From: Bacteroidota bacterium
GTDB lineage: Bacteria; Bacteroidota; Bacteroidia; 2-12-FULL-35-15
DNA length: 64,000 nt
Assembly (NCBI GenBank): GCA_947476185.1
Contig: CANJPX010000006.1
Span: forward strand, 1 to 64,000
Direction: 5' to 3'
In this document: one piece after another, positions 35,271 through 43,244 of the stretch
How positions within the stretch are numbered: the first letter of the stretch is position 1
Layout: each line of letters starts with the position of its first letter
Notes under the pieces: model-generated
What the model saw: the letters and a program-made list of their open reading frames with translations, nothing else
What the model was told of the DNA's origin: nothing
Database searches by the model: none
Position numbers and translations under genes: made by a program

Positions 35271-35618
35271 TTAAGGATGCAAAGAAGTTTTTTTAGCGAG
35301 TAGATCCTCATTTGATTCCACATTGTCAGGGTCTGGTACACAGCAGTCTACAGGACAAACGGAGGCACATTGCGGCTCATCATGAAATCCAACACATTCG
35401 GTGCATTTATCCGGTACTATATAATAGAAATCATTAGATATTGCAGCGTGTTCAGTGTCTGCATCCGCAGTTATTCCGCTTTTTGAGGTAAAACTACCTG
35501 TAATTTCAGTTTTGTCAGAGAATCTCCATTCTCCGCCATTTTCGTAAATCGCGCCATTAGGGCATTCTGGTTCGCAGGCTCCGCAATTTATACATTCGTC
35601 GGTTATTTTAATTGCCAT
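35271..35618 (-). CDS. 2[4Fe-4S] ferredoxin, Allochromatium-like insertion
   Basis: Low-potential ferredoxin of 115 residues that probably carries electrons from KOR and PFOR to complex I. The first cluster motif is [12 protein letters not shown]; the second is C-x2-C-x8-C-x3-CP ([18 protein letters not shown]), the long-loop form of Allochromatium-type ferredoxins. About 45 residues lie between the motifs and a Cys pair (DCC) follows. It is the first gene of the kor operon, starting 59 bases from the divergent operator at 35677-35690. Confidence 0.9.
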   Translation of the reverse strand: MAIKITDECINCGACEPECPNGAIYENGGEWRFSDKTEITGSFTSKSGITADADTEHAAISNDFYYIVPDKCTECVGFHDEPQCASVCPVDCCVPDPDNVESNEDLLAKKTSLHP

Positions 35619-35676
35619 AGTGATTTTTTTTTATAATTTTATGTCGTAAAGGAATAGTAATTTAATTTTATATTCA

Positions 35677-35720
35677 ATGATAGAAGTCATATTTTATTTA
35701 CATCTCCGTAGATACTTTTG
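35677..35720 (+). promoter_or_regulatory. Operator and promoter for the complex I operon
   Basis: Palindrome ATGAT AGAA GTCAT at 35677-35690. TACTTTTG (35713-35720), an exact TAnnTTTG, begins 36 bases from its left edge. The transcript would start near 35725, after the TTG at 35718, so nuoA must start at ATG 35739. On the other strand a poorer box, TTCCTTTA (35654 to 35647), is equally spaced and could serve the kor operon. Confidence 0.8.
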
Positions 35721-35738
35721 GCTCTAATAATAAACTGT

Positions 35739-36089
35739 ATGGGTTCAGCCTCTTTAATACTTTTACTTATTTGCGGAGTTGCTTTTGCCGCGGGCGGTAT
35801 CCTCCTATCAAAGGCACTAGCAAAAACTTCTACTAATCCCCAAAAAGGAGAAACATACGAGTGTGGTATTCCTACTTCGGGAACATCTTTTATTCAATTT
35901 AATGTTGGTTATTATTTATTTGCACTTGTATTTCTTGTGTTCGATGTGGAACTTGTTTTTATGTATCCATGGGCTGTTGTAGTTAAGGAAATTGGGATGC
36001 CTGCATTTGTTGAAATATTAGTGTTCATGTTTATTTTATTCATGGGCTTGTTGTATGCTTGGAAGAAGGGAGCGCTAAAATGGGTTTAA
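35739..36089 (+). CDS. nuoA: NADH-quinone oxidoreductase subunit A
   Basis: Membrane subunit of complex I, three helices, 116 residues from ATG 35739. Family features are [19 protein letters not shown] and the helix with [19 protein letters not shown] 35739 is chosen because the predicted -7 box covers the upstream TTG. It heads the operon A-B-C-D-H-I-J-K-L-M-N and overlaps nuoB by 10 bases. Confidence 0.93.
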   Translation: MGSASLILLLICGVAFAAGGILLSKALAKTSTNPQKGETYECGIPTSGTSFIQFNVGYYLFALVFLVFDVELVFMYPWAVVVKEIGMPAFVEILVFMFILFMGLLYAWKKGALKWV

Positions 36090-36607
36090 AGGATAAGCTT
36101 GAATTTCCGGGTCAAGTTCACGAAACTCCTGATGGAGGATTTATGATCACTAAACTCGATGATGTAATAAATTGGGCACGTTCTAATTCTATGTGGCCTT
36201 TGGCATTTGGAACTAGTTGTTGTGCGATCGAAATGATGCATACAGTTAATGCTAAATACGATTGGTCTCGTTTTGGATTTGAGGTAATGCGTGCTACACC
36301 GCGTCAAGCAGATCTGATAATTGTTTCAGGAACCATTGTAATGAAAATGGCACCGGTACTTAAGCGATTATATGATCAAATGCCCGAACCAAGATATGTT
36401 ATTGCAATGGGCGCATGTACCATATCAGGTGGTCCATTCTTTTACAATACTTATTCCGTTGTGAAAGGAATTGATCATATTATTCCTGTTGATGTTTTTG
36501 TACCCGGCTGTCCTCCACGTCCGGAGGCTCTTTTACATTCAATGATCGCGTTACAGGAAAAAATTAAGAATGATGCCTATTTCAGAAAACAAGTAGATAA
36601 AAAATAA
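36080..36607 (+). CDS. nuoB: NADH-quinone oxidoreductase subunit B
   Basis: Carries the terminal cluster N2 that passes electrons to quinone. Cluster ligands are seen in [12 protein letters not shown] (two adjacent Cys), [11 protein letters not shown] and [11 protein letters not shown]. From ATG 36080, inside the nuoA stop region, the product is about 175 residues; the longer frame from 36059 is less likely. The neighbours nuoA and nuoC are part of the same transcript. Confidence 0.95.
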   Translation: MGLKDKLEFPGQVHETPDGGFMITKLDDVINWARSNSMWPLAFGTSCCAIEMMHTVNAKYDWSRFGFEVMRATPRQADLIIVSGTIVMKMAPVLKRLYDQMPEPRYVIAMGACTISGGPFFYNTYSVVKGIDHIIPVDVFVPGCPPRPEALLHSMIALQEKIKNDAYFRKQVDKK

Positions 36608-36640
36608 TTGAAAGTAGTGTGTGAAATACACAAATTAAAG

Positions 36641-37096
36641 ATGACCAACGAAGAACTAAAAAATAGCTTTGCACAAATATTTCCAGCAGTCACTTTTGAT
36701 GAAACTGGAGAATTTTTGACAGCTTTCATTCCTTCTGAAGCATTACTTCCGGTGATGAAAGAACTTCGTTCAAAAAAAGAACTTTATTTTGATTATCTTT
36801 TTTGCTTAACATGTGTGGATTGGAAAGACCATTTGATGATGGTATATTTTCTAAATTCGAAAACCCACAATCATACAATTGTTGTAAAAGCAAAAATTAC
36901 TGATACCATAAATCCGAAAATTGAATCTGTGTATGATATTTGGAAAACTGCCGAATTGAATGAAGATGAAATATTCGATCTTTTTGGAGTGAATTTTTTA
37001 AATCATCCAAACTTGCGAAGAATCTTTTTAGAAGATGATTGGGTTGGATATCCATTGCGAAAAAATTATGTTGACGAACACATGATAGAATTATAG
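36641..37096 (+). CDS. nuoC: NADH-quinone oxidoreductase subunit C
   Basis: Peripheral-arm subunit of complex I, about 151 residues from ATG 36641; the frame from TTG 36608 adds 11 residues that are not typical. The diagnostic C-terminal stretch is YDIWKTAELNEDEIFDLFGVNFLNHPNLRRIFLEDDWVGYPLRK, read here as separate short matches: DEIFDLFGV, NHPNLRRIF and WVGYPLRK. The gene ends directly against nuoD; it is not fused to it. Confidence 0.92.
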   Translation: MTNEELKNSFAQIFPAVTFDETGEFLTAFIPSEALLPVMKELRSKKELYFDYLFCLTCVDWKDHLMMVYFLNSKTHNHTIVVKAKITDTINPKIESVYDIWKTAELNEDEIFDLFGVNFLNHPNLRRIFLEDDWVGYPLRKNYVDEHMIEL

Positions 37097-38218
37097 ATGT
37101 TACTAGGAGAAGAAGATCATTTCAACGAAGAAGGCGAATTTGTCATAAACATAGGGCCTCAGCATCCGTCAACACATGGTGTGTTGCGTTTGAAGGTGTG
37201 GCTTGATGGTGAAACAATTAAAAAAGTGGAACCGCATCTTGGTTACATCCATCGTTCCATTGAAAAAATGAGCGAAAGTTTTTCCTATCGTCAATTTGGA
37301 TATATAACTAGCCGGATGGATTATTTGTCGGCACACATGAATAATCAAGCATGTGCTTTAGTAGTTGAAAAAGCTTTACAAGTGGAGGTTCCTGCACGAG
37401 CACAAGTTATCAGGATTATTTTATGTGAGTTATCACGCCTTAGTTCTCATCTTTTATGGTTTGCTTCTGCCGGTCTTGATCTTGGTGGAGTGACACCTTT
37501 CTTTTATGCATTCCGCGAACGTGAAGCGATCAACAGCATTATGGAAGAAACTTGCGGAGCAAGGCTTACGCAAAACTTCATGGTTCCGGGTGGAATTATT
37601 ACTGACCTTCAACCCGATTTTCAAAAACGTATTAAGGAAGTGCTAAAACAATTCAAAGATAATTACCACGAGTATAATGAAATATTGATCGGCAATGTTA
37701 TTTTCCAAAATCGTATGAAGGATGTTGGAGTTTTGACAAGAGAAGATGCAATTGCCTTGGGTTGTACCGGTCCGGTAGCAAGAGCTTCAGGATTAAGCTG
37801 TGACATCCGGAAACATTATCCTTATGATGGGTATGAAAAAATTCAATTTGATGAAGTGATTTTAACAGGTGGCGACAGTTGGGCAAGATGTGAGGTGCGT
37901 ATGGCTGAAATGTTACAATCGGTGCATATTATAGAGCAACTAATCGACAATATTCCCGAAGGCGATATTGTAGCTAAAACAAAAAATGTAATAAAATTAC
38001 CGAAAGGCGAATTTTATCAACGTGTTGAAACAGCCCGTGGTGAATTAGGTGTTTATATTGTAAGTGATGGTGGTTCAACCCCCTATCGTTGCAAATATCG
38101 TTCACCAAATTTTTCTAACTTAATGGCTATACCACATATTTCAAAAGGACATAAAATAGGTGATCTGATAGCGATCATGGCTACCATCGATTTGATCATT
38201 CCTGATATTGACAGATAA
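37097..38218 (+). CDS. nuoD: NADH-quinone oxidoreductase subunit D
   Basis: 49-kDa subunit that forms the quinone-binding pocket with NuoB. The 373 residues include NIGPQHPSTHGVLRL, HLGYIHRSIEKM, LSRLSSHLLWFASAGLDLGG and GGSTPYRCKYRSPNFSNL. The first ATG follows the nuoC stop with no gap. Straight after nuoD the operon passes to nuoH; nuoE, nuoF and nuoG are absent, so no NADH- or FMN-binding subunit is encoded. Confidence 0.95.
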   Translation: MLLGEEDHFNEEGEFVINIGPQHPSTHGVLRLKVWLDGETIKKVEPHLGYIHRSIEKMSESFSYRQFGYITSRMDYLSAHMNNQACALVVEKALQVEVPARAQVIRIILCELSRLSSHLLWFASAGLDLGGVTPFFYAFREREAINSIMEETCGARLTQNFMVPGGIITDLQPDFQKRIKEVLKQFKDNYHEYNEILIGNVIFQNRMKDVGVLTREDAIALGCTGPVARASGLSCDIRKHYPYDGYEKIQFDEVILTGGDSWARCEVRMAEMLQSVHIIEQLIDNIPEGDIVAKTKNVIKLPKGEFYQRVETARGELGVYIVSDGGSTPYRCKYRSPNFSNLMAIPHISKGHKIGDLIAIMATIDLIIPDIDR

Positions 38219-38314
38219 AATAGGAAATAGTAAAAAGTAAACAGGGAATAGAATTTATATAAATAAAAATTGAAGACACTATTATCATATAGCTTTTCGT
38301 CACTTGCAACACAC

Positions 38315-39364
38315 ATGCATAATTGGCTAAAGAATGTCATAACAAACGATCTGCTTTTGACAGTGACCGAACTGGTTATTATTGGAGTTTGTTTGTTGGT
38401 GTTCCTGATATTATTGGCTTTCTTCCTTGGATATATGGAACGTAAAGTTGCAGCATTCATGGAGCTTCGTTTAGGACCGAACCGTGTAGGACCAAAAGGG
38501 ACTTTGCAAATTGTAGCCGATACAGTAAAGCTTTTGTTCAAAGAAGGTTTTACTCCGGATGCTGCAGATAAATTTTTATTTAATCTTGCTCCTGGAATTA
38601 TTATTACTACCGCATTGTTGGCAGTAGCGCCAATAGCTTATGCTAAAGGGTTTCAGCTATGGGACATTAACATTGGTGTGCTTTATATTTCTTCAGTTTC
38701 ATCTATGGCGGTCATCGGGATTTTGATGGCAGGTTGGTCAAGCAGCAATAAATATTCATTGATTGGAGCAATGCGTTGTGGTGCTCAAATTGTTAGTTAT
38801 GAACTTTCAATTGGCTTGTCACTTATTTCAATCGTTGTACTAACCGGAAGTTTAAGTTTGAATGATATTGTTGAAAGTCAGGCTAACGGATGGTGGATAT
38901 TTAAAGGACATATTCCTGTTCTGATATCATTTGTAATATTTGTCGTGGCTTCAACAGCTGAGATCAATCGTGCACCATTCGACTTGGTCGAAGCAGATCA
39001 GGAGCTTACCGGAGGTTTCAATACAGAATATGCAGGTATGAAATTCGCAATGTTCTTGATGGCGGAATACATTAATTTATTTGTTGTATCAGCAGTAGCA
39101 GCAACAATTTTCCTTGGAGGATGGATGCCATTCCATATTGGTGGCCTAACAGGGTTCAATCATATCATGGATTATATTCCATCATCTATTTGGTTTTTTA
39201 GTAAAACATTATTTATCATTTTTATTATTATGCAGTTCCGTTGGACTTTCCCACGTTTGCGTATCGATCAATTATTAAATTTAGAGTGGAAATATTTGTT
39301 GCCGATAAGTATGGTGAATGTATTGCTTGTTACGTTGATGGCAATTATGGGTTGGCATTTCTAA
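38315..39364 (+). CDS. nuoH: NADH-quinone oxidoreductase subunit H
   Basis: Membrane subunit that closes the quinone tunnel and links the arms of complex I. About 349 residues, eight helices. Signature regions are GYMERKVAAFMELRLGPNRVGPKG and the conserved loop EINRAPFDLVEADQELTGGF. ATG 38315 is preferred; a TTG at 38270 would add 15 residues. No EFG genes separate it from nuoD. Confidence 0.94.
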   Translation: MHNWLKNVITNDLLLTVTELVIIGVCLLVFLILLAFFLGYMERKVAAFMELRLGPNRVGPKGTLQIVADTVKLLFKEGFTPDAADKFLFNLAPGIIITTALLAVAPIAYAKGFQLWDINIGVLYISSVSSMAVIGILMAGWSSSNKYSLIGAMRCGAQIVSYELSIGLSLISIVVLTGSLSLNDIVESQANGWWIFKGHIPVLISFVIFVVASTAEINRAPFDLVEADQELTGGFNTEYAGMKFAMFLMAEYINLFVVSAVAATIFLGGWMPFHIGGLTGFNHIMDYIPSSIWFFSKTLFIIFIIMQFRWTFPRLRIDQLLNLEWKYLLPISMVNVLLVTLMAIMGWHF

Positions 39365-39429
39365 TTCTTCAGTTGAAGAGGTGGCAGTGGAATTTGTAAG
39401 TAGTTTTTAAAATATTATTATAGAATAAG

Positions 39430-39906
39430 ATGTTTTTAAAAGAATATTTCGGGTCAATTTTCAGTTCAATAAAATCCTTATTAACGGGGATGAAGTTGAC
39501 GGGATATTATTTCACCCATCATAATAAAATCATTACAGAAGAATATCCGGATAACCGTGCTGCATTAAAGATGCCTGAACGTTTTCGTGGTGAGGTGATC
39601 ATGCCACATGACGAAAAAAATGAACATCAATGTACAGGTTGCCAATCATGTGAATTGTCTTGTCCAAATGGCTCAATAAAGATCATCACTAAACAGGAGA
39701 TTCAGCCGGATGGTAAAAAGAAAAAACGTATTGATACATGGGTTTATCATTTAGATATGTGTACGATGTGTGGAATGTGCGTAGAAGCTTGTCCTACTAC
39801 AGCAATTCTTATGGGCAATGAATTTGAGCATAGTCAGTACGAGAAAAAATATTTGAAAAAGGTTTTGAATAAACCTGGTTCGAGATTGAAAGACGGAGTA
39901 GAGTAG
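39430..39906 (+). CDS. nuoI: NADH-quinone oxidoreductase subunit I
   Basis: 8Fe ferredoxin-like subunit, 158 residues, that carries clusters N6a and N6b from the electron input to N2. Two motifs are present, CTGCQSCELSCP and CTMCGMCVEACP. With NuoEFG missing, this subunit is the most likely docking site for reduced ferredoxin, as proposed for other 11-subunit complexes. It lies 65 bases after nuoH and 28 before nuoJ. Confidence 0.94.
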   Translation: MFLKEYFGSIFSSIKSLLTGMKLTGYYFTHHNKIITEEYPDNRAALKMPERFRGEVIMPHDEKNEHQCTGCQSCELSCPNGSIKIITKQEIQPDGKKKKRIDTWVYHLDMCTMCGMCVEACPTTAILMGNEFEHSQYEKKYLKKVLNKPGSRLKDGVE

Positions 39907-39934
39907 AAATAAAAATTGATAAATAAAAAATAAA

Positions 39935-40480
39935 TTGAGCGCATCATCTGTCATATTTTATATTATCGCTGCTGTAATAATAGGCGGTGGAATTCTTGCG
40001 GTTACATCCCGTAAAATATTCCGTGCGGCTGTTTACCTTTTATTCTCATTACTTGGAATTGCAGCATTGTATTTTTATTTGAATTATGAATTTATTGCAG
40101 CAGTTCAAATTGTGGTTTACGTTGGGGGAATTGTTGTGCTGATCATTTTCTCTATTTTCTTAACACATGCTTCCGGTGACGAGATGAAAAGACCTGTGCT
40201 ATGGAGAACCTTGTTCTCTGGACTTGCGACAATTTTTGCAGCAGCACTTACCTACTTATTTATTACTGATCATAATTTTGTTCCTGTTGGTTACGCCTTG
40301 GATCACCCTGTTGCACCAAGTGTGAAAAATATTGGATTGCAAATGTTAAGTACAACAGAACATGGTTATATATTACCTTTTGAGGTTGTGAGTATGCTTT
40401 TATTAGCAGCCCTTATCGGATGTATTGTAATTGCTATCAAAATTAAAGGCCCCACCAACCTCCCCAAAGGGGAGGCTTAA
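39935..40480 (+). CDS. nuoJ: NADH-quinone oxidoreductase subunit J
   Basis: Membrane subunit with about five helices, 181 residues, starting at TTG 39935. The family segment is NYEFIAAVQIVVYVGGIVVL. Its C-terminal end, KGPTNLPKGEA, is encoded by a palindromic repeat (40448-40478), so the natural end was altered when the repeat arrived. Translation continues through the repeat and stops just after it. Confidence 0.92.
   Translation: MSASSVIFYIIAAVIIGGGILAVTSRKIFRAAVYLLFSLLGIAALYFYLNYEFIAAVQIVVYVGGIVVLIIFSIFLTHASGDEMKRPVLWRTLFSGLATIFAAALTYLFITDHNFVPVGYALDHPVAPSVKNIGLQMLSTTEHGYILPFEVVSMLLLAALIGCIVIAIKIKGPTNLPKGEA
40448..40478 (+). repeat. Palindromic dispersed repeat, copy 1 (in nuoJ end)
   Basis: The core stem is CCTCCCC (40459-40465) and GGGGAGG (40469-40475) with an AAA loop, preceded by GGCCCCACCAA. 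It forms the 3' end of the nuoJ frame. Copy 2 has the same layout in inverted orientation about 60 bases further on. GC content is far above the surroundings. Elements of this look are spread through other Bacteroidota genomes, as far as I recall. Confidence 0.75.
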
Positions 40481-40528
40481 AGGCTAATTATAAAAAAACG
40501 ATTGAATTCGATTAAAATAAATTTTTAA

Positions 40529-40564
40529 AAGTCCTCTCCTTTGGAGAGGATGTAGGAGAGGCCA
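40529..40564 (-). repeat. Palindromic dispersed repeat, copy 2 (nuoJ-nuoK gap)
   Basis: Stem CCTCTCC (40533-40539) and GGAGAGG (40543-40549) with a TTT loop, then ATGTAGGAGAGGCC. It is the inverted orientation of copy 1 with several substitutions. It fills most of the gap just before the nuoK start and could hinder or stabilise the operon mRNA here. Confidence 0.75.
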
Positions 40565-40566
40565 AA

Positions 40567-40881
40567 ATGAACGAGATAGGATTAACACATATTTTATTTA
40601 TAAGCACCGCTTTATTTTTTATTGGAGTGTATGGTTTTCTTACCCGGAAGAACCTGATTACCATGCTTATGGCTATTGAATTAATATTGAACAGTGTTAA
40701 CATCAATTTTATTGCATTCAATAAATATTTATATGCAGATAAACTTGACGGATTATTTTTTACCATATTCATTATTACCATCGCTGCTGCAGAAGCTGCT
40801 GTGGCAATTGCAATAATAATACATCTGTATCGCAGCTTGAAATCAATTGATGTTGACGATGCAGATATAATGAAATTTTAA
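40567..40881 (+). CDS. nuoK: NADH-quinone oxidoreductase subunit K
   Basis: Three-helix proton-pathway subunit of complex I, 104 residues, homologous to MnhC-type antiporter subunits. It contains the helix GVYGFLTRKNLITMLMAIELILNSVNINF split around the conserved membrane Glu (AIELILN) and a second Glu in AAAEAAVAIAIII. It starts six bases after repeat copy 2, unlike the tight spacing elsewhere in the operon. Confidence 0.94.
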   Translation: MNEIGLTHILFISTALFFIGVYGFLTRKNLITMLMAIELILNSVNINFIAFNKYLYADKLDGLFFTIFIITIAAAEAAVAIAIIIHLYRSLKSIDVDDADIMKF

Positions 40882-40883
40882 AT

Positions 40884-42824
40884 ATGTTGAATTCAAATTA
40901 TATAGCGCTAATTCCACTTTTACCGATCATCACCTTTTTGATCATTGGTTTATTTGGACGTAGATATTTCCCGAAATTTTCAGGAATACTTGGTACCCTT
41001 TCGCTATTGGTTGCATTTGTTTTGTCTGCATTTGTTGCATATCAGTATTTCTTTGAAGTTGGTAAAGTGTATGGTGTTTATCAGAAAATAATCGCGATGA
41101 AATATGTTTGGTTGCAGTTTTCGCCAAATGTAGCCATCGATATGGGAATTTTATTGGATCCTATTTCTGTGATGATGATCGTGATCGTTACTTTCATTTC
41201 ACTTATGGTTCATATATATAGTATGGGTTATATGCATGGTGAACCTCGCTATGCAACATATTATGCTTTCCTTTCTTTATTTACATTCTCTATGTTGGGA
41301 TTAGTACTTTCCACAAATATTTTTCAGATCTATATTTTCTGGGAATTGGTAGGTGTTTCATCTTTCCTTCTTATTGGTTTTTATTACGAAAAACCATCTG
41401 CAGTAGCGGCATCCAAAAAAGCATTTATTGTCACACGTTTTGCTGATCTTGGATTTTTAATTGGTATCCTGGTGCTTTCATATTTTTCAGGAACATTGGA
41501 TTTTCAAACATTGATCCAACGATTGACAACGGAAGGAAGTTATTTGAGCAATATTGTTTCATCTTCTTTCCTTGGTGCCTCTGCATTGACATGGGGTTTA
41601 TTGCTTGTGTTTGCCGGTGGAGCAGGAAAATCAGCTATGTTCCCTTTCCATATCTGGCTGCCCGATGCGATGGAAGGTCCTACACCTGTTTCAGCATTGA
41701 TACATGCTGCTACCATGGTTGTTGCCGGTGTATATTTGGTTGCCAGATTATTTCCGATCTTCTCGAATTCTTGTCCGGGAGCTTTAGATGTAGTTGCTTA
41801 CATTGGAATTTTCTCTTCACTTCTCGCTGCAATTATTGCTTGTACACAAACAGATATTAAACGTGTTCTTGCTTATTCAACAATGTCGCAAATCGGATTT
41901 ATGATGTTTGCCTTGGGTGTCTCCGGTTTTTATGGAGAAGAGGGAGTAGGATTTATGGGCTCAATGTTCCATTTATTCACGCATTCTATTTTTAAAGCTT
42001 TGTTATTCCTTGGTGCTGGCGCAGTAATACATTATGTGCATAGCAATGAAATGAAAGACATGGGTGGCTTGCGAAAATTAATGCCGATAACACACATCAC
42101 ATTTTTATTGGCTTGTTTGGCGATCGCAGGAATTCCTCCATTTGCAGGTTTCTTCAGTAAAGAAGAAATATTATTGGCGTGCTGGAATTCAAACAAAATT
42201 ATTTTTGGTGCAGCCGTATTGACTGCAGGGTTAACAGCATTTTATATGTTCAGATTATATTTCAGTATTTTCTGGAATAAGGAATACAAAACTCACGGTA
42301 GTCACGATGACCATCATGGTGAAGCTCCGGGTTCCATGCTTCTTCCTTTGATTATTCTGGCCGGACTTTCAGTAGTTGCAGGATTTGTTCCTTTCAGTCA
42401 TTTAGTGACTGCCGATGGATTGAGATTTGAAACTGAATTTCATTTGGGTTTTGCAATTGGTCCTGTATTGCTTGCTACGGCAGCGATATTTTTAGCTTGG
42501 TATATGTACGCAAAAGAAAGTCTTTTGCCACAAAAAATGGCTGATAGTTTCAAAAGCTTTTATACTGCGGCTTATAGAAAATTTTATTTTGATGAAATTT
42601 ATTTGTTCATCACAAAAAAAATAATTTTCAATTTAATTGGTAGACCTGCTGCATGGATCGATAAAAATATCTTTGATGGTTTTATGAATTTGATTGCTTC
42701 TGTAACGGAGTTTGTTTCTGAATCTGTAAAATCATTTCAATCCGGTAAAGTTCAGGATTATGCTATTTACTTTTTTGCAGGAACACTAGGATTTGTTTTA
42801 TTATTCATTTATTTGTGGATTTAA
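40884..42824 (+). CDS. nuoL: NADH-quinone oxidoreductase subunit L
   Basis: Largest antiporter-like proton-pumping subunit, 646 residues with about 16 helices and a lateral helix. Characteristic parts are FWELVGVSSFLLIGFYY, KSAMFPFHIWLPDAMEGPTPVSALIHAATMV split about the conserved Lys and His, and HLFTHSIFKALLFLGAGAVIH. A His-rich loop (HGSHDDHHGE) lies near residue 475. The start follows nuoK by two bases. Confidence 0.95.
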   Translation: MLNSNYIALIPLLPIITFLIIGLFGRRYFPKFSGILGTLSLLVAFVLSAFVAYQYFFEVGKVYGVYQKIIAMKYVWLQFSPNVAIDMGILLDPISVMMIVIVTFISLMVHIYSMGYMHGEPRYATYYAFLSLFTFSMLGLVLSTNIFQIYIFWELVGVSSFLLIGFYYEKPSAVAASKKAFIVTRFADLGFLIGILVLSYFSGTLDFQTLIQRLTTEGSYLSNIVSSSFLGASALTWGLLLVFAGGAGKSAMFPFHIWLPDAMEGPTPVSALIHAATMVVAGVYLVARLFPIFSNSCPGALDVVAYIGIFSSLLAAIIACTQTDIKRVLAYSTMSQIGFMMFALGVSGFYGEEGVGFMGSMFHLFTHSIFKALLFLGAGAVIHYVHSNEMKDMGGLRKLMPITHITFLLACLAIAGIPPFAGFFSKEEILLACWNSNKIIFGAAVLTAGLTAFYMFRLYFSIFWNKEYKTHGSHDDHHGEAPGSMLLPLIILAGLSVVAGFVPFSHLVTADGLRFETEFHLGFAIGPVLLATAAIFLAWYMYAKESLLPQKMADSFKSFYTAAYRKFYFDEIYLFITKKIIFNLIGRPAAWIDKNIFDGFMNLIASVTEFVSESVKSFQSGKVQDYAIYFFAGTLGFVLLFIYLWI

Positions 42825-42835
42825 AAACTTGACAC

Positions 42836-43237
42836 ATGGTAACAAATGAAATTCGCAATGCCTTGAAACAAGCTTTAACTGAGCTGCATATTGCGGAATA
42901 TGAATTGAATCGTCCTCATGAAGATGTTGTAACTATGTCTGTTTGCTATAGCGCGCGGCAGTCATTAATTTCCATGTTACGTCTTTTCTTGATGAGTAAT
43001 GACGTTGAATCGGTTAAGAGCAATAATTTGAAAGAGCTGTTAAATCAGTGTATAAAAATAAATAATCAATTCTCAAAAATTGATGTTAGTGATATTCTTT
43101 GTAAGGAATTGAATCAGGAAGCTTGCGATGGAAAATATTGCCATACAGTTGACAAAGTGGATGAGTGTGTTATTGTTGCAAAAAAATTTAAAACACTTAT
43201 TCTTGGTATCCTGAAGATTAACGAAAGTGAAATGTAA
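42836..43237 (+). CDS. HEPN-like small protein inside the nuo operon
   Basis: Soluble all-helical protein of 133 residues, inserted between nuoL and nuoM (11 bases after nuoL, 7 before nuoM). The pattern VCYSARQSLISMLRLFL followed by NNLKELLNQC is like the HEPN fold, where a helix with Ala/Gln/Leu spacing is followed by a second helix after a variable loop. The usual R-x4-6-H nuclease motif is not present. Four Cys occur, one in GKYCHTVDK. It might be a complex I assembly or regulatory factor. I cannot assign a function. Confidence 0.6.
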   Translation: MVTNEIRNALKQALTELHIAEYELNRPHEDVVTMSVCYSARQSLISMLRLFLMSNDVESVKSNNLKELLNQCIKINNQFSKIDVSDILCKELNQEACDGKYCHTVDKVDECVIVAKKFKTLILGILKINESEM

Positions 43238-43244
43238 ATAGAAA

